The notes below the pieces were generated by a model, which was not told the origin of the DNA, searched no databases, and saw nothing but the letters and a program-made list of their open reading frames with translations. A stretch of 64,000 nt of DNA from Mycolicibacterium wolinskyi (GTDB taxonomy: Bacteria; Actinomycetota; Actinomycetes; Mycobacteriales; Mycobacteriaceae), in the NCBI RefSeq assembly GCF_002101965.1, contig NZ_LQQA01000023.1:124001-188000 (forward strand), written 5' to 3'. Of the stretch, positions 9,371-17,375 are shown piece by piece. The position numbers and the translations under genes were made by a program. Each line of letters begins with the position of its first letter. Positions within the stretch are counted from its first letter, which is position 1.

Positions 9371-9506
9371 AACTGGGCAACCTACCGCGATCGGGTGCCG
9401 GGTCTGGGCAGGCGCGCGGCGGGGGTGCCGCGTATCGGCCCGGCGCGGGTGCCGCCTGTCGGCGTTGCGGGTTAACCGCCCGATTGGCACTAGACTGCAG
9501 ATCCTG

Positions 9507-11249
9507 ATGACCTCGCAAGAACCGGACTCGAGCCCGGAAAACAACTCGGATCCGGCCGACACCAACCCAACCTTTGCCGACCTGCAGATTCACCCCGCGG
9601 TGCTGCAGGCGGTCACCGACGTCGGATACGAGTCGCCGTCGGCGATCCAGGCCGCGACGATCCCGCCGATGCTGGCCGGCTCGGATGTGGTCGGGCTGGC
9701 CCAGACGGGTACCGGCAAGACCGCGGCGTTCGCGATCCCGATCCTGTCGAAGATCGACGTCACGAGCAAGGCCACGCAGGCTCTCGTGCTGGCCCCGACG
9801 CGGGAGCTGGCCCTGCAGGTCGCCGAGGCGTTCGGCCGCTACGGCACACATCTGCCCGAGGTCAATGTGCTGGCGATCTACGGCGGCGCGTCCTACGGAC
9901 CGCAGCTGGCCGGGCTCAGGCGGGGCGCGCAGGTCGTCGTCGGGACGCCGGGCCGCGTGATCGACCATCTGGAAAAGGGCACCCTGGACCTGTCGAATCT
10001 CGACTACCTCGTGCTCGACGAGGCCGACGAGATGCTCACGATGGGCTTCGCCGAGGAGGTCGAGCGGATCCTCGCCGACACCCCGGAGTACAAGCAGGTG
10101 GCCCTGTTCTCGGCCACCATGCCGCCGGCCATCCGCAAGATCACGACCAAGTACCTGCATGATCCGGTCGAGGTCACGGTCAAGGCCAAGACGGCGACTG
10201 CCGAGAACATCACGCAGCGGTTCATCCAGGTGGCCGGCCCACGCAAGATGGATGCGCTGACGCGGGTTCTCGAGGTCGAGCAAGGCGACGCGATGATCGT
10301 GTTCGTCCGCACCAAGCAGGCCACCGAGGAGGTTGCCGAGCGGCTCAAGGCCCGTGGTTTCGCGGCGGCCGCCATCAACGGTGACATCCCGCAGGCGCAG
10401 CGCGAGCGCACGATCACCGCGCTCAAGGACGGCACGATCGACATCCTGATCGCCACCGACGTCGCCGCGCGCGGGCTCGACGTCGAGCGCATCTCGCATG
10501 TCCTCAATTACGACATCCCACACGACACCGAGTCGTATGTGCACCGCATCGGCCGCACCGGACGGGCCGGCCGGTCGGGCACGGCGCTGTTGTTCGTCAC
10601 GCCGCGCGAACGCCATCTGCTCAAGTCGATCGAGAAGGCCACCCGGTCCAAGCTCGTCGAGGCCGAACTGCCGAGTGTCGAAGACGTGAATGCGCAGCGG
10701 GTGTCCAAGTTCCGCGATTCGATCTCCGAGACGCTCAACGCGCCCGGCATCGAGCTGTTCCGTCGCCTCATCGAGGACTACGAGCGCGACAACGACGTGC
10801 CGCTGGCCGACATCGCCGCGGCGCTTGCCCTGCAGTCGCGTAACGGCGAAGAGTTCTTGATGACCGAGCCGCCGCCGGACAAGCGTCGCGAGCGCGAGGA
10901 CCGGGGGGAGCGCCCGCCGCGCAAGGAGCGGCCGCCGCGCGAGGGCATGGCGACCTACCGCATCGCGGTGGGCAAGCGGCACAAGGTCGGACCCGGCCAC
11001 ATCGTCGGCGCGATCGCCAACGAAGGCGGCCTGCATCGCAACGAGTTCGGCCACATCACCATCCGGCTCGACCATTCGCTGGTGGAGCTGCCGGAGAAGC
11101 TGCCGAAGAAGACGCTCAAAGCGTTGGAGAACACCCGTATCTCCGGCGTCCTGATCAATCTGCAACCGGATCGTGCGCCGCGGCGCGAGCGGCCGGAGCA
11201 CCGGGACCGGACGGGTGGGTCGGGCAAGCCTCGCCGGAAGGCGAAGTGA
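9507..11249 (+). CDS. deaD: DEAD-box ATP-dependent RNA helicase (DeaD/CsdA family), Rv1253-like
   Basis: A 580-residue protein with the full DEAD-box set: Q motif near residue 45, AQTGTGKT, APTRELALQ, LDEADEML, FSATMP and YVHRIGRTGRAGR. After the two RecA-like domains (about residues 30-390) comes a basic linker and a DbpA/CsdA-type RNA-binding domain starting at MATYRIAVGKRHKVG, then an Arg/Lys-rich tail. Such enzymes unwind structured RNA during ribosome assembly, cold adaptation and mRNA decay. The ATG at 9507 was chosen because the helicase core starts soon after it; a far longer upstream frame has no family sequence. A TAGACT -10-like element at 9491-9496 would give a very short leader. 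The stop overlaps the acyltransferase start (GTGA). Confidence 0.9.
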   Translation: MTSQEPDSSPENNSDPADTNPTFADLQIHPAVLQAVTDVGYESPSAIQAATIPPMLAGSDVVGLAQTGTGKTAAFAIPILSKIDVTSKATQALVLAPTRELALQVAEAFGRYGTHLPEVNVLAIYGGASYGPQLAGLRRGAQVVVGTPGRVIDHLEKGTLDLSNLDYLVLDEADEMLTMGFAEEVERILADTPEYKQVALFSATMPPAIRKITTKYLHDPVEVTVKAKTATAENITQRFIQVAGPRKMDALTRVLEVEQGDAMIVFVRTKQATEEVAERLKARGFAAAAINGDIPQAQRERTITALKDGTIDILIATDVAARGLDVERISHVLNYDIPHDTESYVHRIGRTGRAGRSGTALLFVTPRERHLLKSIEKATRSKLVEAELPSVEDVNAQRVSKFRDSISETLNAPGIELFRRLIEDYERDNDVPLADIAAALALQSRNGEEFLMTEPPPDKRREREDRGERPPRKERPPREGMATYRIAVGKRHKVGPGHIVGAIANEGGLHRNEFGHITIRLDHSLVELPEKLPKKTLKALENTRISGVLINLQPDRAPRRERPEHRDRTGGSGKPRRKAK

Positions 11250-12406
11250 CGCTTTCGAAAGACGTGAACGAACCGCCCGTGCAGGGCGGCCTGGAATCAG
11301 CTGACGTACCGCGATCCCCGTCCGGCCGGGTCGCGTCTCTCACGGGCATCCGCGCGGTCGCGGCGCTGCTCGTGGTGCTGACGCACGCGGCCTACACCAC
11401 GGGCAAATACCCGCAGGGCTATCTGGGTCTCGTGTACTCGCGCGCCGAGATCGGCGTGCCGATCTTCTTCGTGCTCAGCGGGTTTCTCTTGTTCCGGCCG
11501 TGGGTGAAGGCGTCCGCGACGGGCGGACCCGCACCGTCGGTGCGCCGCTACGCATGGCACCGCGTGCGACGGATCATGCCGGCCTACGTCGTCACGGTCC
11601 TGATCGCCTACCTCGTGTACCACTTCCGCACGGCGGGGCCCAATCCCGGGCACACGTGGGAGGGCTTGTTCCGCAACCTGACCCTGACGCAGATCTACGC
11701 CGACAACTACCTGTATTCGTTCCTGCACCAAGGGCTTACGCAGATGTGGAGCCTGGCCGTCGAGGCCGCCTTCTATGTGGTGCTGCCCCTGCTGGCGTAT
11801 GTGCTTCTGGTCGTGTTGTGCCGGCGGAAGTGGCGGCCGTGGCTGCTGTTGACGGGCCTGGCCGCGACGGCTGCGGTGTCGCCGGTGTGGCTGATCATCG
11901 TGCACCACGCCACCGGGCTGCCCGACGGTGCACGCCTGTGGTTGCCCACCTATCTGGCGTGGTTCGTCGCGGGCATGGCGCTGACCGTGCTCGCACAGAT
12001 GAAGGTGCGCGGGTACGCGATGGTGTGTGTGCCGCTGGCGGTCGTGAGTTACTTCATCGCCTCGACACCGATCGCGGGGGAGCCGACGACATCACCCGCG
12101 GTGCTGAGCGAGGCACTGGTCAAGACCGGCTTCTACGCGGTCATCGCGGCCCTGCTGGTGGCTCCGCCCGCGCTCGGCGACCGTGGCTGGTACACCCGCT
12201 TCCTGGCCAGCCGGCCCATGGTGTTCCTCGGCGAGATCTCGTACGAGATCTTCCTGATCCACCTGATCATCATGGAGCTCGTGATGGTCGAGGTGATGCG
12301 CACACCGGTCTACACCGGGTCGATCGTCAACCTGTTCCTGCTCACCATGGCGTTCACTCTTCCGGCGGCCTGGCTGCTGCACCGGTTCACGCGCGTTCGG
12401 TCCTGA
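11246..12406 (+). CDS. Acyltransferase family 3 integral membrane protein (Rv1254-like)
   Basis: A 386-residue membrane protein of the acyltransferase-3 (OafA/NodX-like) family. After a cytosolic N-terminus, helix 1 contains GIRAVAALLVVLTHAAY with the conserved His, and the next helices contain PIFFVLSGFLLFRPW and RRIMPAYVV, typical family landmarks. About ten hydrophobic segments follow. These enzymes move acyl groups, usually acetyl or succinyl, across the membrane onto sugars, lipids or cell-wall glycans; the acceptor is unknown. The GTG start overlaps the stop of the RNA helicase gene. Order and length match Rv1254. Confidence 0.85.
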   Translation: MTLSKDVNEPPVQGGLESADVPRSPSGRVASLTGIRAVAALLVVLTHAAYTTGKYPQGYLGLVYSRAEIGVPIFFVLSGFLLFRPWVKASATGGPAPSVRRYAWHRVRRIMPAYVVTVLIAYLVYHFRTAGPNPGHTWEGLFRNLTLTQIYADNYLYSFLHQGLTQMWSLAVEAAFYVVLPLLAYVLLVVLCRRKWRPWLLLTGLAATAAVSPVWLIIVHHATGLPDGARLWLPTYLAWFVAGMALTVLAQMKVRGYAMVCVPLAVVSYFIASTPIAGEPTTSPAVLSEALVKTGFYAVIAALLVAPPALGDRGWYTRFLASRPMVFLGEISYEIFLIHLIIMELVMVEVMRTPVYTGSIVNLFLLTMAFTLPAAWLLHRFTRVRS

Positions 12407-12422
12407 CCCCACCACCGTGAAG

Positions 12423-12441
12423 TTAGGGTAAGCTAACCTAA
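12423..12441. promoter_or_regulatory. IdeR (iron-dependent repressor) box
   Basis: The 19-base element TTAGGGTAAGCTAACCTAA agrees with the mycobacterial iron box TTAGGTTAGGCTAACCTAA at 17 of 19 positions and is strongly palindromic. It ends 25 bases before the ATG of the siderophore-interacting reductase, where IdeR-Fe(II) would block transcription when iron is plentiful. Agreement is seen directly; repression is inferred. Confidence 0.88.
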
Positions 12442-12466
12442 GAAACCGGTGAAAGGTTGTGAGGGT

Positions 12467-13177
12467 ATGGCCGAGCAGAAGGCGTCGCGCGGGATCGAAG
12501 GTGCGCTCGTCAAGTTGTGGCGGGGTGGCGACTATCAGCTGACGGTCACCGGCCGCACCGAACTCACCCCGCACTACCTGCGACTGCACTTCAATGCTGA
12601 GCGGCTGCTCGCCGAGCAGCGTCTGCACCCGACGATGTGGGTGCGCGGGTGGTTTCCGGACGGAGCCAGGGCGCATCAGCGCGGCTACACGCTGGCCAAC
12701 CCCGACCGGGAGGCGGGCACCGTCGACATCGATTTCGCGATGCACGACGGCGTGGCCACCCGCTGGGCGCGCGCAGCACAGCCTGGCGATGTCCTTGAGG
12801 TGACGGTGCTCGGCAGCAACTTCGCGCTGCCCGAGCCGCAACCCGCGGGCTACGTCATCGTCGGTGACACCGCATCGCTGCCCGCCATCAACTCGCTGCT
12901 CGACGCGATCGGGGATGCCCCGGCACGGGTGTTCCTGGAGGCCGGACACGACGACGATCGTGAGCTGCCGGTGGCTGCCGGCGCCGACATCACCTGGGTC
13001 GACCGCGACGACGAGGCACTCGTGGAAGCGGTCAGTTCATCGGCATTCGACGCCGCCGATCACTTCGGCTGGGTCGCGTGCAACAACCGCACCACCCGCG
13101 CAGTCGCCCGCGTGTTCCGCGAGCAGTACAACATCCCGCGCAAATCCATCAAGGCACAGGCCTACTGGGTGGCCTGA
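12467..13177 (+). CDS. Siderophore-interacting protein (ViuB-like FAD/NAD(P)H ferric-siderophore reductase)
   Basis: A 236-residue flavoreductase of the SIP family. The N-terminal FAD-binding barrel (about residues 25-125) contains QRGYTLANPD, the family R-x-Y-T flavin motif. The C-terminal SIP domain starts at YVIVGDTASLPAI and ends with a Trp/Arg-rich helix and KAQAYWVA. The enzyme should release iron from imported ferric siderophores by reduction in the cytosol. The ATG at 12467 is preferred because AAAGG lies 10 bases upstream; a GTG at 12449 would add six residues. An IdeR box immediately upstream predicts induction in iron starvation. The 3' end overlaps the convergent TetR gene by 16 bases. 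Confidence 0.88.
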   Translation: MAEQKASRGIEGALVKLWRGGDYQLTVTGRTELTPHYLRLHFNAERLLAEQRLHPTMWVRGWFPDGARAHQRGYTLANPDREAGTVDIDFAMHDGVATRWARAAQPGDVLEVTVLGSNFALPEPQPAGYVIVGDTASLPAINSLLDAIGDAPARVFLEAGHDDDRELPVAAGADITWVDRDDEALVEAVSSSAFDAADHFGWVACNNRTTRAVARVFREQYNIPRKSIKAQAYWVA

Positions 13178-13746
13178 GCTGACGGCACCACGAGCGGTGC
13201 GACGAATTCCGAGAGCATCGCGCGTTCGTCGGCCTCGTCGCCGCCGGGAAACACGAGCAGCGACACCATGACCCGGACGAGCCACCGGGCCCGCCGGCCG
13301 ATGCCGTCGTCGGTACCGTCGGCGCCGAGGGATCGGACGAACCCTTCCACGAGCGCCCTGATCACCTCAGAATGCTCGGCCATCTCACCGCCGATCGGCG
13401 GCTGGGCGGTCGCGAACCACGACGACAGCGCCGGGCTTTCGCGGACTGCCCGCAGGGCGGTGACGACACCTTCGATCAACCGCTGCGCGGGATCGGTCAC
13501 GCCGCCGACCTGCTCGCTGACCTCCTGGTAGAGCCTGCGGGCCTCGCGGTGCACGTATGCGGTGTAGAGGGCTTCGCGGTTTTCGAAGTAGCGATAGAGA
13601 GTGGCCCTGGAACACCCTGCGGCGGAGGCGATTTCGTGCATCCCGACGGTCGCCGCGTCCTGGCGGGTGAACAGCTCGTCGGCCGCGTCGAGAATCGCGT
13701 CGGCGGCGACTTCGGTGCGCTTGGCGGCCAGCCAGTCGCGGGCCAT
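13162..13746 (-). CDS. TetR/AcrR-family regulator, Rv1255c-like, coupled to CYP130
   Basis: A 194-residue one-component regulator. Residues about 13-58 form the DNA-binding domain, with TVGMHEIASAAGCSRATLYRYFENREALY as two pieces around the recognition helix (SRATLYRYF). The rest is an all-helical ligand-binding domain. The ATG overlaps the TGA of the P450 gene by one base (TGATG), so the two are co-translated and the regulator probably controls the P450 and itself in response to a small hydrophobic ligand. A longer start upstream would place the HTH unusually far in. A candidate operator lies at the P450 start. Confidence 0.82.
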   Translation of the reverse strand: MARDWLAAKRTEVAADAILDAADELFTRQDAATVGMHEIASAAGCSRATLYRYFENREALYTAYVHREARRLYQEVSEQVGGVTDPAQRLIEGVVTALRAVRESPALSSWFATAQPPIGGEMAEHSEVIRALVEGFVRSLGADGTDDGIGRRARWLVRVMVSLLVFPGGDEADERAMLSEFVAPLVVPSAQATQ

Positions 13747-14996
13747 CAGGTACCCGCCCGGAACGGGACGGACAACGGCCGCCGGACATAACTGCCGCCG
13801 GCCCACACGACAGCGTCCACATCGACCTCGAAATTTGGATAGCGCGACAACAATTCGGTCAAGGCTACCCGTGATTGCATGCGCGCGGCCGCGGCCCCCA
13901 GGCAGAAGTGGGCGCCGTGGCTGAAGGTGAGAATGTTGCGTGGCTTGCGGCGGACGTCGAGTTCGGCTGCGTCCTGGCCGAATTCGCGCTCGTCGCGATT
14001 GCCCGAGCCGTACAGCAGCAGGGTCTTGCGTCCGGCGGGAATCGTCGTGTCGCCGATCGTGACGTCGCGCGTGGTGGTGCGGGCCAGGCCCTGCACCGGG
14101 GAGGTCAGCCGCAGGAACTCGTCGACCGCATCGGTGATGAGCGTGGGATCGTCGACCAGAAGCTGCCGCTGATCGGGCCGCTGGTGCAGCAATTGCACTG
14201 CGCCGCCGAGCATTCCGGTGGTGGTGTCGTTTCCGCCGGTCACCATCGTGAAGGTGAACGCGAGGATCGACAGCACGCCCGCGATGTCACCGTCGGCCCC
14301 CACCCCGGCTGCCACCAGGTGCGAGATCGTGTCGTCCTGCGGTTCACGGCGGCGGCGCTCGATGAGCTCGGAGAAGTAGCCCATCATCGAGGCGACGGCT
14401 TCACCCGCAGTGCCCATCGCCGCCGTGATACCGCCGGAGGCGGTGTTGGCCGCGACGATCGCCTCGGTCCAGCCGTCGAACTGCGCGCGGTCCTCCTCGG
14501 GCACCCCGAGATAGTGCGCGACGACCATCGACGGCAGTGGCTTGAACAGCTCGGTGACGATGTCGCCGCCTCCGTTCGCCCGCAGCCGTTCGAGCCGCTC
14601 GACCACGAACTCGCGCACCTTGGGCTCGACCGCCTCCACCTGGCGCGGCGTGAAACCCCGTGACACCAACTTGCGGAACTGCGTATGCACCGGCGGGTCC
14701 TGCATGACGAACGGTGGATTGTCCGCGAGCCCGATCATCTCCAGCTCGCCGTAGGTGACCGTGAGGCCCTGGGCCGACGAGAAGGTCTCGTGATCACGCG
14801 CCGCGGCCCAGATGTCGGCGTGCCGGGACAGCACGTAATAGTCCCGATCGGGCTGCTCGGCCGGGACCACGTGATGCACGGGATCGTGGTCGCGCAGTGC
14901 GGCGTACATCGCCCACGGACTTGCCCAGGTGTCGGCGTTCGCGAGCTCGAACCTGGCGGGGGCGTCGGAGGCGGTGTGAGACAAATAAGCCGTCAT
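13746..14996 (-). CDS. cyp130: Cytochrome P450, CYP130 family
   Basis: A 416-residue soluble bacterial P450. The I-helix oxygen-activation motif TGGNDTTT is at about 253-260, the ExxR pair in DEFLR (E293, R296), and the heme-ligand loop FSHGAHFCLGAAAARM with Cys365. It should hydroxylate or dealkylate a lipophilic substrate using ferredoxin-derived electrons; no ferredoxin gene is adjacent. In M. tuberculosis, CYP130 (Rv1256c) lies beside the same TetR gene and a GlcD-type oxidase, as it does here apart from the inserted rhomboid gene. The natural substrate is unknown. The ATG at 14996 lies within an inverted repeat that could be the regulator's operator. Confidence 0.88.
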   Translation of the reverse strand: MTAYLSHTASDAPARFELANADTWASPWAMYAALRDHDPVHHVVPAEQPDRDYYVLSRHADIWAAARDHETFSSAQGLTVTYGELEMIGLADNPPFVMQDPPVHTQFRKLVSRGFTPRQVEAVEPKVREFVVERLERLRANGGGDIVTELFKPLPSMVVAHYLGVPEEDRAQFDGWTEAIVAANTASGGITAAMGTAGEAVASMMGYFSELIERRRREPQDDTISHLVAAGVGADGDIAGVLSILAFTFTMVTGGNDTTTGMLGGAVQLLHQRPDQRQLLVDDPTLITDAVDEFLRLTSPVQGLARTTTRDVTIGDTTIPAGRKTLLLYGSGNRDEREFGQDAAELDVRRKPRNILTFSHGAHFCLGAAAARMQSRVALTELLSRYPNFEVDVDAVVWAGGSYVRRPLSVPFRAGT

Positions 14997-15004
14997 GTCT
15001 TATT
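14984..15004. promoter_or_regulatory. Inverted repeat at the cyp130 start, candidate TetR operator
   Basis: AATAAG and CTTATT form an inverted repeat with a 9-base spacer covering the cyp130 start codon, in the intergenic region shared with the divergent rhomboid gene. Size and place fit autoregulation by the TetR protein encoded behind cyp130, but the arms are short. Confidence 0.3.
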
Positions 15005-15075
15005 GCTACGACAGTCAGCGGTGGAGTGTCAATAGGGCAACGAGTTATTCGTGTCGTCGCATTAGGCTCGGGCCG

Positions 15076-15948
15076 GTGAGCTACCCGTACCCGCCGCAGT
15101 CACCTGCCGAGACGCCGACGTGTTACCGGCATCCCGACCGGCAGACCTTCGTCCGCTGCACGCGCTGCGGCCGCTACATCTGCCCGGAGTGCATGCGGGC
15201 GGCGGCCGTCGGCCACCAATGTGTGGAGTGCGTCAACGAGGGCGCCAAATCCGTGCGCGCGCCGCGCACGCAGTTCGGCGGAGTGCAGCGCTCCGGCGCG
15301 CCGCTGCTCACGTACGGCCTCATCGCGGTGAACGTCGTGATGTTCGTGCTGCAGATGGCCTCGGGCAACTTGGAGAGAGACTTCGCCCTGCAACCTGCGA
15401 GCGTTGCCGCTTACGACCAGTACTACCGCCTGGTGACGTCGATGTTCCTCCACTACGGCGCCATGCACCTGCTGTTCAACATGTGGGCGCTCTATGTCGT
15501 CGGACCACCGTTGGAGGCGTGGTTGGGCCGTCTGCGGTTCGGCGCCTTGTATGCGCTGAGCGGTCTTGGTGGCTCGGTGCTGGTCTACCTGCTGTCGCAC
15601 CCGCTTTCCCAGACCGCGGGCGCGTCTGGCGCGATCTTCGGCCTGTTTGGGGCGATCTTCGTGGTGGCCCGCCGGCTCAACCTCGACGTTCGCATGATCG
15701 CAGCCGTGGTGGTGCTCAACCTGGTGTTCACGTTCGCCGGACCGGCGTTGGGAACCGGGGCGATCAGCTGGCAGGGCCATGTCGGCGGCCTGGTCACCGG
15801 TGCGTTGATCGCGGCGGCCTACGTATACGCCCCGGCTCAGCGTCGCAACGCCATACAGGCCGGGGTTTCGGTGGCCGTGCTGGTGGTCTTCGCAGCGTTG
15901 ATCGCCTGGCGCACAAGCGCAGTGTTGTACTTGGTGGGCGTTACCTAG
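15076..15948 (+). CDS. Rhomboid-family intramembrane serine protease with N-terminal zinc finger
   Basis: A 290-residue polytopic protein. The N-terminal 50 residues form a B-box-like zinc finger with paired ligands (CYRH, CTRC, CPEC, HQCVEC). Then six or seven helices carry the rhomboid core: HLLFNMWALYVVG with the oxyanion region, the catalytic serine in TAGASGAIFG and the catalytic histidine in WQGHVGGLVTG. Rhomboids cleave transmembrane helices inside the bilayer. The GTG at 15076 was chosen because the zinc finger begins right after it; a start 81 bases upstream would add an unrelated basic stretch overlapping the cyp130 promoter. The 3' end overlaps the convergent oxidase gene by four bases. 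Confidence 0.85.
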   Translation: MSYPYPPQSPAETPTCYRHPDRQTFVRCTRCGRYICPECMRAAAVGHQCVECVNEGAKSVRAPRTQFGGVQRSGAPLLTYGLIAVNVVMFVLQMASGNLERDFALQPASVAAYDQYYRLVTSMFLHYGAMHLLFNMWALYVVGPPLEAWLGRLRFGALYALSGLGGSVLVYLLSHPLSQTAGASGAIFGLFGAIFVVARRLNLDVRMIAAVVVLNLVFTFAGPALGTGAISWQGHVGGLVTGALIAAAYVYAPAQRRNAIQAGVSVAVLVVFAALIAWRTSAVLYLVGVT

Positions 15949-17312
15949 ACCGCGGCGCCCGGATTGAGGATGTTGTCGGGATCGAGCGCGCGTTTGATCC
16001 GTTGGTTGAGTTCCATCGCGTCCGGGCCGATCTGACCCGCCAGCCACGGCCTCTTCAAGCGACCCACGCCGTGTTCGCCGGTGATCGTGCCGCCCAATCC
16101 GACGGCGAGATCCATGATTTCGCCGAACGCGAGCTGGGCGCGGTCGGCCATGTCGGCATCGGCCGGATCGAACACGATCAGCGGGTGGGTGTTGCCGTCG
16201 CCGGCATGCGCGATGACCGAGATGAGCAGATCCCGTTGTTCGGCGATCTTGGCCACTCCGCTCACCAGATCGGCCAATGCCGGCAGCGGTACACCGACGT
16301 CCTCGAGCAGTAGCGAGCCTTTGGCCTCGACTGCCGGGATGGCGAACCGTCGTGCCGCGACGAACGCTTCACCCTCATCCGGGTCGGATGTGGAAAACAC
16401 CTCGGTGGCACCGCATTCGGTGAACACCTCGGCCATGAAAGCGGCGTCGTCGGCACCGGCGGCGCCGCGGTCGTCGGATGCGGCGACCATCATCGCGGCC
16501 GCGGTGCGGTCCAGCCCCATCCTGAGCTTGTCCTCGACGGCGTTGATCGCCACCGCGTCCATGAACTCCAGCATCGACGGCCGGATCCGGCCGGTGATCT
16601 TGACCACCGCACCGGCGGCGGCCTCGACGGAGTCGAACGTGGCCACCACCGTGCACGGCGAATGCTGAGGCGGCAGCAGCCGCAGCGTGACCTCGGTGAC
16701 GACCCCGAGCGTCCCCTCGCTGCCGACGAACAACTTCGTCAGGCTCAGCCCCGCCACGTCCTTGAGTCGCGGCCCGCCGAGCCGGACAGCGGTGCCGTCG
16801 GCCAGCACGACCTGTAGGCCGAGGACGTAGTCGGTGGTGACCCCGTACTTGACGCAACACAGGCCACCCGCGTTGGTGGCGACATTGCCACCGATGCTGC
16901 AGATCTCGTACGACGACGGATCGGGCGGGTACCACAGGCCGTGTTCGGCCACGGCTTTCTTGACCTCGGCGTTGAGCAGCCCGGGCTGCACCACGGCGGT
17001 GCGCGTGACGGTGTCGACGGTGATGTCGCGCATCTTCTCGGTCGACAGCACGATGCCGCCGTCGAGGGCGGTCGCGCCACCGGACAGGCCGGTACCGGCG
17101 CCGCGCGGCACCACCGCGATCTGGTGCTTGCTCGCCCAGCGCAACACCGTCTGCACTTCTTCGGTCCGGCGCGGCCGGACCACCGCCAGGGGGGTGCCTG
17201 CGTCCGGGTCGGCGGCCCGGTCCTGCCGGTAGGAGGCGAGGATGTCGGGATCGGTGACGACGACGCCGTCGGGCAGTTGGGCGATCAGACCGGTTAATGC
17301 GTCGTTGCTCAC
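15945..17312 (-). CDS. FAD-linked oxidase, GlcD-type (Rv1257c-like)
   Basis: A 455-residue member of the glycolate oxidase subunit D/D-lactate dehydrogenase family. The FAD-binding domain (about residues 40-220) shows PRGAGTGLSGGATALDGG and CSIGGNVATNAGGLCCVKYG. The C-terminal oxidase domain shows IAHAGDGNTHPLIV and ITGEHGVGRLKRPW with metal-binding histidines. It differs clearly from the paralogue at 3994-5346. Gene order agrees with Rv1257c next to cyp130. The electron acceptor and hydroxyacid substrate are not evident; no GlcE/GlcF partner is adjacent. Confidence 0.87.
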   Translation of the reverse strand: MSNDALTGLIAQLPDGVVVTDPDILASYRQDRAADPDAGTPLAVVRPRRTEEVQTVLRWASKHQIAVVPRGAGTGLSGGATALDGGIVLSTEKMRDITVDTVTRTAVVQPGLLNAEVKKAVAEHGLWYPPDPSSYEICSIGGNVATNAGGLCCVKYGVTTDYVLGLQVVLADGTAVRLGGPRLKDVAGLSLTKLFVGSEGTLGVVTEVTLRLLPPQHSPCTVVATFDSVEAAAGAVVKITGRIRPSMLEFMDAVAINAVEDKLRMGLDRTAAAMMVAASDDRGAAGADDAAFMAEVFTECGATEVFSTSDPDEGEAFVAARRFAIPAVEAKGSLLLEDVGVPLPALADLVSGVAKIAEQRDLLISVIAHAGDGNTHPLIVFDPADADMADRAQLAFGEIMDLAVGLGGTITGEHGVGRLKRPWLAGQIGPDAMELNQRIKRALDPDNILNPGAAV

Positions 17313-17341
17313 CCCTCGATGCTACGAGCGTGAATGAACTG

Positions 17342-17366
17342 TTCGTTAACGAAGTATGTCTAGTAT
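17342..17366 (+). promoter_or_regulatory. Palindromic operator and -10 element of the CHAD-ParA operon
   Basis: A perfect 12-base palindrome TTCGTTAACGAA (17342-17353) lies eight bases upstream of a TAGTAT hexamer (17361-17366). Transcription from this -10 would start within a few bases of the ATG at 17376, so the mRNA would be nearly leaderless. A regulator on the palindrome would cover the region between -15 and -35. The regulator is unknown. Confidence 0.45.
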
Positions 17367-17375
17367 CTCTGCCCT

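Noticed and set aside
9465..9496. TTGCGG / TAGACT as a -35/-10 pair for the RNA helicase gene
   Set aside because: The 20-base spacing is too long for a standard promoter; only the -10-like TAGACT is plausible.
9114..9506. N-terminal extension of the DEAD-box helicase
   Set aside because: It overlaps lprE on the opposite strand and contains no DEAD-box family sequence; the ATG at 9507 fits the family.
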